Source: Lewinellaceae bacterium (GTDB lineage: Bacteria > Bacteroidota > Bacteroidia > Chitinophagales > Saprospiraceae). Taken from it: a stretch of DNA of 64,000 nt. The notes beneath the pieces are model-generated. The model did no database searches, was not told the DNA's origin, and saw only the letters and a list, made by a program, of their open reading frames with translations. The DNA lies in the NCBI GenBank assembly GCA_020636045.1, contig JACJYP010000001.1, forward strand, positions 728,001 to 792,000, given 5' to 3'. The position numbers and the translations under genes were made by a program. Shown here in pieces: positions 44,510-53,183 of the stretch. Each line of letters starts with the position of its first letter. The stretch's first letter is position 1.

Positions 44510-46291
44510 ATGCGCCGAATACTCCTGGCATTGACCATTGCTTCCGTTTTTTGCAACTGCGGAGAAACTCCAAAACCGAAAACAACCGCTCCCGATACGT
44601 CCCTGTCCGAACTGCTCGAACAGTATTACCGCGAACGCCTGGAATTGTTCCCGCTGGATGCGACGCTTCAGGGGCAGGAAGGGCTCAACGGAAAACTCCA
44701 GATCGACGTCAGCGACGGGTTTCGCAGCAGGCTGCGCGAATTTTATACAAAGACGGAAAAGGCACTCGGCCAATACGATCCTACGCAACTCGACGAAAAC
44801 GATCGCATGAGCCTGGAGATCCTGAAATGGGAATGCGATATGGGTTTAAAAGGCCTGGAGTTTCCAGATAACTACATGTCCATCAATCAGTTCTGGAGCC
44901 TTCCGCTGACGCTGGGCCAATACGGCTCCGGCAGCGGCCCGCAGCCGTTCAAAACAGTGCAGGACTACGACAACTGGTTGCAGCGCATCGCCATTTTTCC
45001 CGCCTGGTGCGATTCCGCCATCGTCTATACCCGCCGCGGCATGGAACAGGGTTACGTATTGCCCAAATCCCTGATCGTCAAGATCATCCCGCAATTTCGC
45101 GACCTCGTGACCAAAGACCCGACGAAAAGCCTCTACTACGGCCCTATTCAACAGATGCCGGCTGATTTTTCAGCAGCCGACAAAACGCGCCTGACGGAAG
45201 CATATACGCAGATGATCACTGTCCAACTGGTGCCGTCGTTCCAAAAACTGGCCGATTTCTTCGAGCAGGAATACCTGCCGAAGGGCCGCGCGAGTTCGGG
45301 TATATCCGAGGTGCCGGGCGGCCGCGAGCGTTACAACTACCTGATCAAATACTGGACAACCACAGACCTCAGCGCCGACGAAATATTCGATCTCGGGCAA
45401 CGGGAAGTCGCCCGAATCCGCGGTGAAATGGAACAGGTAAAATCAGAAGTGGGGTTCAAGGGCGACCTGCGCGCCTTTTTCGATTACGTCCGCAGCGATA
45501 AAAAATTCATGCCGTTCAAAAAGCCCGATGAAGTGATCGCCTGGTACGCTTCTATGGAGCCCCGCATGAAGCCTCAGCTGGAAAAAATGTTCGATCTGGT
45601 GCCGAAATCGACCTTCGAAGTGCGGCGCACGGAGGCTTTTCGCGAAGCCAGCGCCAGCGCGGAGTATACGCAGGGCACTCCAGACGGCAGCCGTCCGGGC
45701 ATCTTCTACGTGCCTGTACCCGACGCCACGCAATACAATGTGGTGGGCGGCGAGTCGCTCTTCCTGCACGAGGCGATCCCCGGGCATCATTACCAGATAT
45801 CATTGCAGCAGGAAAATACAGCCCTGCCTGCCTTTCGGCGATTCCTATGGTACGGCGCCTACGGCGAAGGCTGGGCGCTGTACACGGAAAGCCTGGGCAA
45901 AGAACTCGGCATGTACACCGATCCTTACCAGTATTTCGGCATGCTTAGCAGCGAAATGCACCGCGCTATCCGCCTGGTGGTAGACGTGGGCATGCACGCC
46001 AAAGGCTGGACGCGCGAGCAGGCCATCGAATTTTCAAAGGAAAATGAAGCGGAGCCGGAGGAAAGCATCGTTGCCGAGATCGAGCGATACATGGCGATCC
46101 CCGGTCAGGCGCTGTCGTACAAGGTCGGGCAACTGAAAATCCTCGAACTCAGGAAAAGGGCGCAGGAAAAACTCGGACCGAAATTCGACATCCGCGCCTT
46201 CCACAATCAGGTGCTCGATGCAGGATGCCTGCCCCTGAAGGTGCTGGAAGAAAAGATCGATCGCTGGATAAAAATGCAGCAGGAGAAATAA
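44510..46291 (+). CDS. DUF885 lipoprotein, putative metallopeptidase
   Basis: A 593-residue exported lipoprotein: MRRILLALTIASVFCNCG ends in a lipobox-like Cys. The rest is a helical DUF885 domain. Residues about 405-425 carry LHEAIPGHHYQ, an HExxH-like zinc signature, with the third ligand probably in EGWALYTESLGKE. DUF885 proteins are thought to be peptidases, but activity is not established for most. I chose ATG 44510 because it starts the lipoprotein signal just after the promoter box. The convergent lipA gene ends 6 bp downstream. Confidence 0.88.
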   Translation: MRRILLALTIASVFCNCGETPKPKTTAPDTSLSELLEQYYRERLELFPLDATLQGQEGLNGKLQIDVSDGFRSRLREFYTKTEKALGQYDPTQLDENDRMSLEILKWECDMGLKGLEFPDNYMSINQFWSLPLTLGQYGSGSGPQPFKTVQDYDNWLQRIAIFPAWCDSAIVYTRRGMEQGYVLPKSLIVKIIPQFRDLVTKDPTKSLYYGPIQQMPADFSAADKTRLTEAYTQMITVQLVPSFQKLADFFEQEYLPKGRASSGISEVPGGRERYNYLIKYWTTTDLSADEIFDLGQREVARIRGEMEQVKSEVGFKGDLRAFFDYVRSDKKFMPFKKPDEVIAWYASMEPRMKPQLEKMFDLVPKSTFEVRRTEAFREASASAEYTQGTPDGSRPGIFYVPVPDATQYNVVGGESLFLHEAIPGHHYQISLQQENTALPAFRRFLWYGAYGEGWALYTESLGKELGMYTDPYQYFGMLSSEMHRAIRLVVDVGMHAKGWTREQAIEFSKENEAEPEESIVAEIERYMAIPGQALSYKVGQLKILELRKRAQEKLGPKFDIRAFHNQVLDAGCLPLKVLEEKIDRWIKMQQEK

Positions 46292-46297
46292 AGCAGA

Positions 46298-47176
46298 TCA
46301 GAACACGTGGCGCTCCGCGTGGTAACTGGAGCGCACCAGCGGTCCGCTTTCCACGTACTTGAAGCCTTTTTCCATGCCGACCTCGCGGTACTCGGCAAAC
46401 TGGTCGGGGTGCACGAATTCCGCTACTTCCAGGTGCATTTTGGTCGGTTGCAGGTACTGGCCGATGGTCAGGATATCGCAGCCGTGCGCCACCAGGTCGT
46501 CCATCGCCTGGAAGACTTCTTCTTTTGTTTCGCCCAGGCCGACCATGATGCCGGTTTTGGTGCGTTTTCCGTAGTCTTTTATGCGTTTGATCTGCTCGAG
46601 GCTGCGCTCGTATTTGGCCTGGGGCCGTACTTTCCGGTAAAGCCGCGGCACCGTTTCCATGTTGTGGCTCACTACTTCCTGGCCGGCAGAGATCATGCGT
46701 TCGAGGGCTTCCCAGTTGGCTTTGGTATCGGGGATCAGCGTTTCGATGGTCGTTTCGGGGCTGCGCTCCTTGACGGCGCGCACGGTCTGGTACCATATTT
46801 CCGCGCCACGGTCCTTGAGTTCGTCGCGATTAACCGAAGTGATCACGGCGTGTTTCACTTTCATCAGCCAGATGGCCTCGGCTACACGGCGGGGCTCATC
46901 TTCGTCGTATTCGTTGGGGCGGCCCGTTTTTACCGCACAGAAAGAGCAGGAGCGCGTGCACACATTCCCCAGGATCATAAAAGTGGCCGTGCCAGCGCCC
47001 CAGCATTCGCCCATATTCGGGCAGTTGCCGCTCTGGCAGATGGTGTGCAGACCGAAGTCGTCGACAATGCTGCGCACGTTGCGGTAGTTTTCCCCCATGG
47101 GCAACCGCACTTTCAGCCATTCCGGCCGCTTGGGCCGCGATCCGGTCGTATTTTCTGCGATGGGTAGTTCGAGCAT
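46298..47176 (-). CDS. lipA: lipoyl synthase
   Basis: Inserts two sulfurs into octanoyl-bound E2 or GcvH proteins. The 292-residue radical-SAM enzyme has both cluster motifs: the N-terminal CQSGNCPNMGEC for the auxiliary 4Fe-4S cluster and CTRSCSFC for the radical-SAM cluster. A conserved RSSYHAERH segment lies at the C-terminus. Length and start are standard. lipB is not seen nearby; a DUF1801 gene lies 24 bp upstream on the same strand. Confidence 0.97.
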   Translation of the reverse strand: MLELPIAENTTGSRPKRPEWLKVRLPMGENYRNVRSIVDDFGLHTICQSGNCPNMGECWGAGTATFMILGNVCTRSCSFCAVKTGRPNEYDEDEPRRVAEAIWLMKVKHAVITSVNRDELKDRGAEIWYQTVRAVKERSPETTIETLIPDTKANWEALERMISAGQEVVSHNMETVPRLYRKVRPQAKYERSLEQIKRIKDYGKRTKTGIMVGLGETKEEVFQAMDDLVAHGCDILTIGQYLQPTKMHLEVAEFVHPDQFAEYREVGMEKGFKYVESGPLVRSSYHAERHVF

Positions 47177-47200
47177 ATTGTTGAATCGCTGCGGAAGCGA

Positions 47201-47617
47201 TCATTTTGATTTGCCGCGCATGGTTTCTACGGATTCTTCCACCAGTTTGCGAAGGATGCCCATGTCTACATCCTCCAGTTTTTTGATGTACAGGCAGGAT
47301 TTGCCCGTTTTGTATTTGCCGAGTTGCGCCATCAATTCGTCGTAGCGCCTGAACCCGGCCATGATATAAAGCGTGAGATTTTGCTTTCGGGGAGAAAATC
47401 CCGCCAGAAACCAGTCGCCTTCCTGTCCGCTTGCGTATTTGTAGTGGTAACTGCCGAAACCGACGATGCTGCTGCCCCACATTTGCGGCGCTGCGCCGGT
47501 CACTTCCTGCATGAGTTTTAATATTTTAAAACTGTCGGCGCGCTTTTTTTCATCATCCACGGTGTTCAGGAAGGCTTCTACGCTCTGATCGTTCCTTTTT
47601 GTTTTCAATTCAGCCAT
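47201..47617 (-). CDS. DUF1801 (YdhG-like) protein
   Basis: A 138-residue small cytosolic protein: FKILKLMQEVTGAAPQMWG, then GSYHYKYASGQEGDWFLAGFSPRKQ and KTGKSCLYIKKLED. This is the DUF1801/YdhG fold of unknown function. It lies just upstream of lipA, with a gap that would allow co-transcription; no functional link to lipoate is known. Confidence 0.88.
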   Translation of the reverse strand: MAELKTKRNDQSVEAFLNTVDDEKKRADSFKILKLMQEVTGAAPQMWGSSIVGFGSYHYKYASGQEGDWFLAGFSPRKQNLTLYIMAGFRRYDELMAQLGKYKTGKSCLYIKKLEDVDMGILRKLVEESVETMRGKSK

Positions 47618-47754
47618 AACTATAATTCTGCATTAGAAACCGGCAGTACATGATGAATACCAGTTCGTGGCGGCGGTATCGTCCGTAACAACAAGCGAGA
47701 GGCCATTCCGTTTTCGGGAACAGGAAAAAATCGATTTGCCGGTCTCGAACGGTA

Positions 47755-48525
47755 CTACCGCCGTTTTCCCAGTTGCAAATTTATAAAGAAGTTGAAGAAC
47801 AGTTGGCTGTTCTCTTCGGAAACGAGGATCGGCGCTTTCTTGGCGAAGGCATCGACCATCAAGCCGATCTCGAGGGCTTTCACAAATTCGTCGAAAGCGC
47901 CCCAGTCCATGTGCAGCGCAATGGAGGCATTTCCGCCGGGCAAAAAGGACATCTCGCTGAACCCGCGCGTAAAAGGAGAAGCGCCGAGGATGCGGGTGTT
48001 GTCCAGAAAAATGCTGGCGTTCTCTTCGGAGTATTTTTCGTGCGTCACCCTGCTTTCACCGGGGTTGTTGCCCACCCGGCGCAAGGCCAGGTAATAGGGC
48101 TTTACCAGCCCCAGAGAAGGCCCGAAGGCATAACTGATACCGATGGCGACGCCTTTTTGCCGGGCTTTTTCGGAATAATAGCGCTTTACGCCCCAGCCGC
48201 CGCGCAGCATGAACAGGTTGTTCTGCTTGCCGAACACGTAGGGACGGAATGAGCGGCTCACCGAGGGATCGGCGCTCTGCCGTTGCTCCTTCGGATGTTT
48301 CATCTCTCCGAGGCTGATATGGTAGTAGGTGGTCTTGTAGTACGTGCGCAAACGGCCGAACTCCAGCCCGGGGGCGAAGCCGCGATTGGTGGTGAGTTTG
48401 AAATTAAAAGACGTCTCCCGGTTGTAGATCACCCCTACACCGGTCACAGGCGGCTTCATTCCCTGCGACCATCCGCTGACGGACAGGCAGGCCATAAAAA
48501 AAAGGCAGGAGAGCGGTCGAAACAT
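47755..48525 (-). CDS. secreted protein, probably small beta-barrel
   Basis: A 256-residue protein with a signal peptide (MFRPLSCLFFMACLSVSGWSQ). The body has alternating aromatic/hydrophobic strands (FNFKLTTNRGFAPGLEFG, YYHISLGEMKH, LMLRGGWGVKRYYSEKAR, IGISYAFGPSLGLVKPYYLA) and ends with FNFFINLQLGKRR, like a small outer-membrane barrel. I do not recognise a named family. Start ATG 48525 follows the -7 box by 18 bp; a longer frame starts at 48573. Confidence 0.7.
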   Translation of the reverse strand: MFRPLSCLFFMACLSVSGWSQGMKPPVTGVGVIYNRETSFNFKLTTNRGFAPGLEFGRLRTYYKTTYYHISLGEMKHPKEQRQSADPSVSRSFRPYVFGKQNNLFMLRGGWGVKRYYSEKARQKGVAIGISYAFGPSLGLVKPYYLALRRVGNNPGESRVTHEKYSEENASIFLDNTRILGASPFTRGFSEMSFLPGGNASIALHMDWGAFDEFVKALEIGLMVDAFAKKAPILVSEENSQLFFNFFINLQLGKRR

Positions 48526-48543
48526 CACATCGGCAATTTGTTT

Positions 48544-48551
48544 CAAAAATA
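48544..48551 (-). promoter_or_regulatory. -7 promoter box TATTTTTG
   Basis: Exact TAnnTTTG match on the minus strand, 18 bp upstream of the gene at 48525. Confidence 0.5.
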
Positions 48552-48714
48552 AGCATTTCCGGCATATCAACATCTAAAAACGGGCCACTGTTTTTCAATA
48601 TATGCCGCCTCGCGACGGAAGGGCAATATTTTTGCAAAGTGAAAACGGCACCGGTCTGTGTCTGCAACGCCTCAGATTTTTTGTATCTATCTTTATATCA
48701 ACTTATTATCTGCT

Positions 48715-49680
48715 TCAGTCTTCAAAATAAAAGATACGCCCGCCTTTTGCCACTGCCCAGCCGCGGCCACCCTTCGCATACACTCCGGTAAAGTCGATCC
48801 CGTCCGGCGCCTCCCGAACCTGCACCCAATCGGCTCCGCCGTTGTCCGTGCGCCAGAACAATCCATTGTCCCCGACCACGTATCCTTTATCGGCACTAAC
48901 GAACCATAACGACCGGAAAGGCTTGTTTCGTCTGCCGGTGCTGCCGCCTTTGCGGATCGTCTGCCAGGATCGGCCACCATCGGTGGTTTTTAACAGGGTT
49001 CCGCCGGAACCGCAGATGTACCCGACCAGGGGGGTGGGGAACTGCACCGAACGGAAAAAATCGCCCTGCGGCGGCAGCCGCTGCCAGTTTTGTCCGCCAT
49101 CGTCGGAGCGCAACACCCAGCCCAGCCCAACGGCGTGCACGGTAAGCGCATCGGAGCACCAGACACTTTCCAGGGCATTGGGCCATTCAAGGAAAGTATC
49201 CAGTTTCCAGAAAGCATCAGGACCGAAAACGTATAGCTGCCCTCCCTGGAAACTGCCGCCGCCGACCATTACGCCCTGGCGGTCATCCGGGAAAAAGCAT
49301 GCGCGGTTCCATTGGTAGTTCACCCTGAAATCATACCAGTGACGACTGCCCGGCGGGCGGTGCAGCACCATATCCTGCCCACAAGCGTAGCCCTGCCCCG
49401 ACGCGTCGAACATGACGTGTTCCATCTTTCGCTGCAGAATGGTATCGGTCAGCCAGCTCTGGCCCCCGTCGGCGGTAGACAGGATGAACCCCTCTTTCCA
49501 GGCAACGCCGCCGACTGCCACGCCGTTGAGGCTGTCGGACATCCAGATGGCGGAAATGTCGCCCGCGACAGGGCTGGCTATCTCCCTGAACAAGGGCAGG
49601 GACAGCTTCTCTTTGCGACAGGCGGCCAGCAGCAGTATGGCCAGGGCTGCGGCAACTCCGATACCTCGTTTTCGGATCAT
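48715..49680 (-). CDS. BNR/YCF48-like beta-propeller lipoprotein
   Basis: A 321-residue lipoprotein (lipobox LLLAAC after MIRKRGIGVAAALAI). The body contains repeated propeller motifs, STADGGQSW, RSDDGGQNW, KTTDGGRSW and RTDNGGADW, each in a new blade, as in photosystem II stability factor (YCF48) or BNR-type proteins. Likely surface- or periplasm-exposed; role unknown. An upstream frame to 49749 is not needed. Confidence 0.85.
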   Translation of the reverse strand: MIRKRGIGVAAALAILLLAACRKEKLSLPLFREIASPVAGDISAIWMSDSLNGVAVGGVAWKEGFILSTADGGQSWLTDTILQRKMEHVMFDASGQGYACGQDMVLHRPPGSRHWYDFRVNYQWNRACFFPDDRQGVMVGGGSFQGGQLYVFGPDAFWKLDTFLEWPNALESVWCSDALTVHAVGLGWVLRSDDGGQNWQRLPPQGDFFRSVQFPTPLVGYICGSGGTLLKTTDGGRSWQTIRKGGSTGRRNKPFRSLWFVSADKGYVVGDNGLFWRTDNGGADWVQVREAPDGIDFTGVYAKGGRGWAVAKGGRIFYFED

Positions 49681-49874
49681 ACGGAATGATAAAATACGAG
49701 CGCCAAGATAATTGTACGCCCATTGATTTGCCTGGCGACCGGCCGGCATTGCAAGAATTGTTCAAAAGATTTCCGAACGAAATATTTGGTCAAAAGCATC
49801 TGGAAATTTATCCGTCCAATGTAGTAATCCTTTCATTTTCAGGAAAAAACGCAGCAGTCTGTTCGGGAATCCCT

Positions 49875-49882
49875 TAACTTTG
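49875..49882 (+). promoter_or_regulatory. -7 promoter box TAACTTTG
   Basis: Exact TAnnTTTG match, 24 bp upstream of the cvpA-like gene at 49907. Confidence 0.55.
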
Positions 49883-49906
49883 TAGCGCTGAACAGAATTT
49901 TCAAGT

Positions 49907-50569
49907 ATGCCCATTGATCTGATCTTCGTCATTGTTTTCGGCTTCGGTTTCCGCCACGGCTACACGCAGGGCATTATCAGTACCGTGTTCAACGTGCTGG
50001 CCTACCTGTTCGGCATTACGCTGGCATTCAAGATCACGCCCGTCACGACCAATATCCTGGAGCGGATGTTCAATTCGAACAATCCATCGATGTTTTTACT
50101 GGGTTTTATCGTAAACGTAGGCTTGATCATGTTCATGCTGCGCGCCACCTCGCGGGCGTTCGAGACCGCTCTTACAGCGGTGTACCTCGGTTTTTTCAAC
50201 CGCGTATTGGGCGGGGCGATCATGGCCGGGCTGTCGGTGCTGATATACAGCGTTCTGCTATGGTTCGCTGTCAAGGTGCAATTCATCAACGACGCCACCA
50301 TCGCGCAGTCACGCACCTACCCTATTCTGAAAGACATTCCCGGCAAAGCCAAATCCATCGCCATCCGCTTCAAACCCATGGCCACCGAGATATGGGATTC
50401 CTCGATGCAGTGGATGGACGGCGTGGAGAAATTCGGACTGGAAAAGACTGAGAATCAGTCACAACTGTACGATGTGCCCGAGGGTGAAAATCCCGATATC
50501 GACCGGGAACCTCAGCAATCCGCCCCCTCACGCCAACCCATCACCGACGACGACGGCATCGAAGAATAA
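49907..50569 (+). CDS. cvpA: CvpA-family membrane protein
   Basis: A 220-residue inner-membrane protein: four hydrophobic helices in residues 1-125 (FGFGFRHGYTQGIISTVFN, YLFGITLAF, GFIVNVGLIMFML, VLGGAIMAGLSVLIYSVLLW), then a soluble acidic tail. The family is needed for colicin V production in E. coli and for stress or surface traits elsewhere; its molecular role here is unknown. The next gene begins 6 bp downstream, giving a probable operon cvpA-pabA-yhhN. Confidence 0.88.
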   Translation: MPIDLIFVIVFGFGFRHGYTQGIISTVFNVLAYLFGITLAFKITPVTTNILERMFNSNNPSMFLLGFIVNVGLIMFMLRATSRAFETALTAVYLGFFNRVLGGAIMAGLSVLIYSVLLWFAVKVQFINDATIAQSRTYPILKDIPGKAKSIAIRFKPMATEIWDSSMQWMDGVEKFGLEKTENQSQLYDVPEGENPDIDREPQQSAPSRQPITDDDGIEE

Positions 50570-50575
50570 GACTCC

Positions 50576-51193
50576 ATGAAGATCCTCCTGCTGGATAATT
50601 ACGACTCATTTACGTACAACCTGTACGACTATCTGCTGCAGACGGGCGTGGCATGCGAGGTATGGCGCAACGATGCCCTCTCACTCCCTGCATTTGAAGC
50701 GGCCGGTTACGACGCTGTCGTTTTTTCGCCGGGCCCCAAACGCCCTTCCGATGCAGGGATCATGATGTCCCTGATCGAGCATTTCCACGACCGCCTCCCT
50801 ATGCTGGGCATTTGTCTCGGGCACCAGGCATTGGGCGAATTTTTCGGCGCCCGGCTCGTAAAAGCGAGCATACCGATGCACGGCAAAACCACGGACGTAC
50901 GGCACGAAGGGCATACTTTGTTTGCCGGCCTGCCGGCGTGTTTTACAGTCATGCGTTATCACTCGCTGATCCTCGACTCGCTCGGTCATACGCCGCTGGA
51001 ATGTATTGCCCGAACGGATGCCGGCGAGATCATGGCCCTCGCGCACCGCCATCTGCCCCTCACCGGCGTACAATTTCATCCCGAATCCATTCTTACGCAA
51101 CACGGCCTGCCTTTATTGAAAAACTGGGTGCGCAGCATTGCCACGACCGGCACTGTCGCCAACGACCGCCCCGTACCACAACTGATCGTATGA
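50576..51193 (+). CDS. pabA: anthranilate/aminodeoxychorismate synthase glutaminase subunit
   Basis: A 205-residue class I glutamine amidotransferase that feeds ammonia to a chorismate-using synthase. The nucleophile is in LGICLGHQA and the catalytic His/Glu in QFHPES; SPGPKRPSDAG is the oxyanion-side motif. The sequence cannot tell TrpG (tryptophan) from PabA (folate). No trpE or pabB is next to it. Its stop overlaps the next start by ATGA. Confidence 0.93.
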   Translation: MKILLLDNYDSFTYNLYDYLLQTGVACEVWRNDALSLPAFEAAGYDAVVFSPGPKRPSDAGIMMSLIEHFHDRLPMLGICLGHQALGEFFGARLVKASIPMHGKTTDVRHEGHTLFAGLPACFTVMRYHSLILDSLGHTPLECIARTDAGEIMALAHRHLPLTGVQFHPESILTQHGLPLLKNWVRSIATTGTVANDRPVPQLIV

Positions 51194-51873
51194 AAAACAT
51201 CCGGTTGATCCTGTTCGCCCTGATCGCACTGGCATATCTGACAGCCAAAGCAATTGGCCATAAAACCCTGGTTTACATTACAAAACCTTTGCTGATGCCC
51301 GCCCTGGCACTTTGGCTGGCTTATGAAACGCGTGCCCGGGAGTCGCGTTTTTTGCGGTGGGCGATACTGGGGGGCCTTATGTTTGCGACCATCGGCGATA
51401 TACTCCTGTTATCTACGGGCAAGACGAGCGGCGCTTTTTTCTTTTTGCTGGGCCTGGGCGCATTTCTTTTCACACACCTGTTCTATATCGGCGGGTTCTG
51501 GTCGGTTGCGGGCAGAGAGAAGGGATACCTGTTCAAATATCCGCTTTGGGCGCTTCCCTTCGTCGTATTCACTGCATGTCTTTTGTGGTGGTTATGGCCC
51601 GGAATTCCGGTAGGGATGAAACTGCCGGTGACAGTATACGCGATCGTCATATCTGCAATGGTGATGAGCATCGTCCATCTGAAAGGCCGCATTCCGGCCG
51701 CCGCGTTCCGCAACATGCTGGCCGGCGGGCTGCTGTTCATGCTTTCGGACAGCCTCATTGCCATGCACAAGTTCGGGCAGGATTTTTCCGGCTCCGGCTT
51801 TCTGGTCATGATAACGTATATCCTCGGTCAATTTCTGATCGTGAAAAGTGTGCGCGACATTCTTGTTGCCTAA
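51190..51873 (+). CDS. lysoplasmalogenase (YhhN family)
   Basis: A 227-residue membrane protein with about eight hydrophobic helices and conserved family patches (TKPLLMPALA, ATIGDILLL, FTHLFYIGGFW, GGLLFMLSDSLIA). YhhN/TMEM86 proteins hydrolyse the vinyl-ether bond of lysoplasmalogens. Translation may couple to pabA through the ATGA overlap at 51190-51193. It overlaps the convergent lgt gene by 4 bp. Confidence 0.88.
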   Translation: MKNIRLILFALIALAYLTAKAIGHKTLVYITKPLLMPALALWLAYETRARESRFLRWAILGGLMFATIGDILLLSTGKTSGAFFFLLGLGAFLFTHLFYIGGFWSVAGREKGYLFKYPLWALPFVVFTACLLWWLWPGIPVGMKLPVTVYAIVISAMVMSIVHLKGRIPAAAFRNMLAGGLLFMLSDSLIAMHKFGQDFSGSGFLVMITYILGQFLIVKSVRDILVA

Positions 51874-53078
51874 TCACTGCTTTCAACGACCGCTTCCAGG
51901 TTTTTTTTGTGCCGTCTCCAGACGTACACGCCGCCGGCTACGCTGATGACCAGGAGCAGGAAAGAGATGATCTCCGCCTGCGTCAGCTGCATGCCCAAAA
52001 CATTGTGTACCACATTTACCCTGATCTTCTCGATAAGCGACCGCTCCACAGCGATCAGGGCCAGATAAATGAAAAACAGCATGCCCGGCACCTTGATCCG
52101 CTTGCGCAAAGCCCACAGGATGCCAAAAATGACGATCATCATCATGATCTCGTAAAACGGCGTCGGATATACGGGCTCGGAGAGTTGAAAGCAGTAATCC
52201 CAGCTACAGTTTTCCACCGCCACGCTGTGCACGGGGTCGGTATGGACGGTATTGAGCACGTGATGTGGGTAGCTGAACGACCACATCCAGTCGGGCAGAA
52301 AAGACATCCAGTCGGGCTTGGGCGCGTTGTTCACGATGCCCCAGTCGCCGTCGCCCGAGAGCTGGCAACCGATGCGCCCTACCCCGTATCCCGCCGTCAG
52401 GGCAGGCGCCACCGCATCGGCCGAGGGCAGGAACGGAATGTTGTGCTTGTACATATAACTGACCACAGCGATAAAACCCAACACAAGCCCGCCGAGAAAG
52501 GCGAGCCCGCCGCCGGAAGTCAGGGAGCCCACGGGATCTTCCAGAAAAGCCTGCCAGTTGTCGAACAGATCGAACACTTTCGCACCGACGATGCCCCCGA
52601 TAGCAGCCCAAACCGTCATTTCGCTGATGCGGTCGTGCGGCCATACTTTCACCTCGCGCAGTTCGGGCGGGTCTTTGCGTTTGCGGTTGGCATCCCACCA
52701 GGTGAGAAAACCCAGCGCCGCAGCCCCGACGATACCTGCCAGCCAGTTTATTTTCGACGAAAGAATGACCGAGGCCGGATCGTGCCGGAATACCTCGTAA
52801 TGCTGGTATGCATACACGCCTTTACCCAGCATCAGAAATCCCACCACTACGTTTGAAAGTATCTCTCCCATGGAAGCGGGTTTGCCTTCGGTAATGGTCA
52901 TGAGGGACGGCTGGAAAAAGCCTTCTGCCGCCTTGCGCTTCAGTTCGTGGTAAAACACGATGGCGCTGGTCAGAAATGCGATGGCCAGAAAAAAGCCGAA
53001 CGTCTTCAGAATGGACAATCCGTTGTCAGGTGCGGTACCGAACAGGGCGTGTGCAATGTATGAGAGGTCAGGATACAT
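51870..53078 (-). CDS. lgt: prolipoprotein diacylglyceryl transferase
   Basis: Transfers diacylglyceryl from phosphatidylglycerol to the Cys of preprolipoproteins, the first lipoprotein maturation step. The 402-residue membrane protein is longer than E. coli Lgt (291), as in many Bacteroidota. The core motif VGRIGCQLSGDGDWG is clear. Many hydrophobic helices surround it. This fits a window with several lipoproteins. Start ATG 53078 gives the family N-terminus. Confidence 0.95.
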   Translation of the reverse strand: MYPDLSYIAHALFGTAPDNGLSILKTFGFFLAIAFLTSAIVFYHELKRKAAEGFFQPSLMTITEGKPASMGEILSNVVVGFLMLGKGVYAYQHYEVFRHDPASVILSSKINWLAGIVGAAALGFLTWWDANRKRKDPPELREVKVWPHDRISEMTVWAAIGGIVGAKVFDLFDNWQAFLEDPVGSLTSGGGLAFLGGLVLGFIAVVSYMYKHNIPFLPSADAVAPALTAGYGVGRIGCQLSGDGDWGIVNNAPKPDWMSFLPDWMWSFSYPHHVLNTVHTDPVHSVAVENCSWDYCFQLSEPVYPTPFYEIMMMIVIFGILWALRKRIKVPGMLFFIYLALIAVERSLIEKIRVNVVHNVLGMQLTQAEIISFLLLVISVAGGVYVWRRHKKNLEAVVESSD

Positions 53079-53152
53079 AGGTTACGGGTGTGTGCAAGCA
53101 AAGGGCAATGTGGGTAAGTATTTGAAAATCAAAAATTTGCAAAAACCGGGAG

Positions 53153-53160
53153 CAAAGATA
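53153..53160 (-). promoter_or_regulatory. -7 promoter box TATCTTTG for lgt
   Basis: Exact TAnnTTTG match on the minus strand, about 75 bp upstream of the lgt start and just past the end of the upstream gene. Confidence 0.5.
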
Positions 53161-53183
53161 AAAAAGGGATGCAGCGGAGCCCC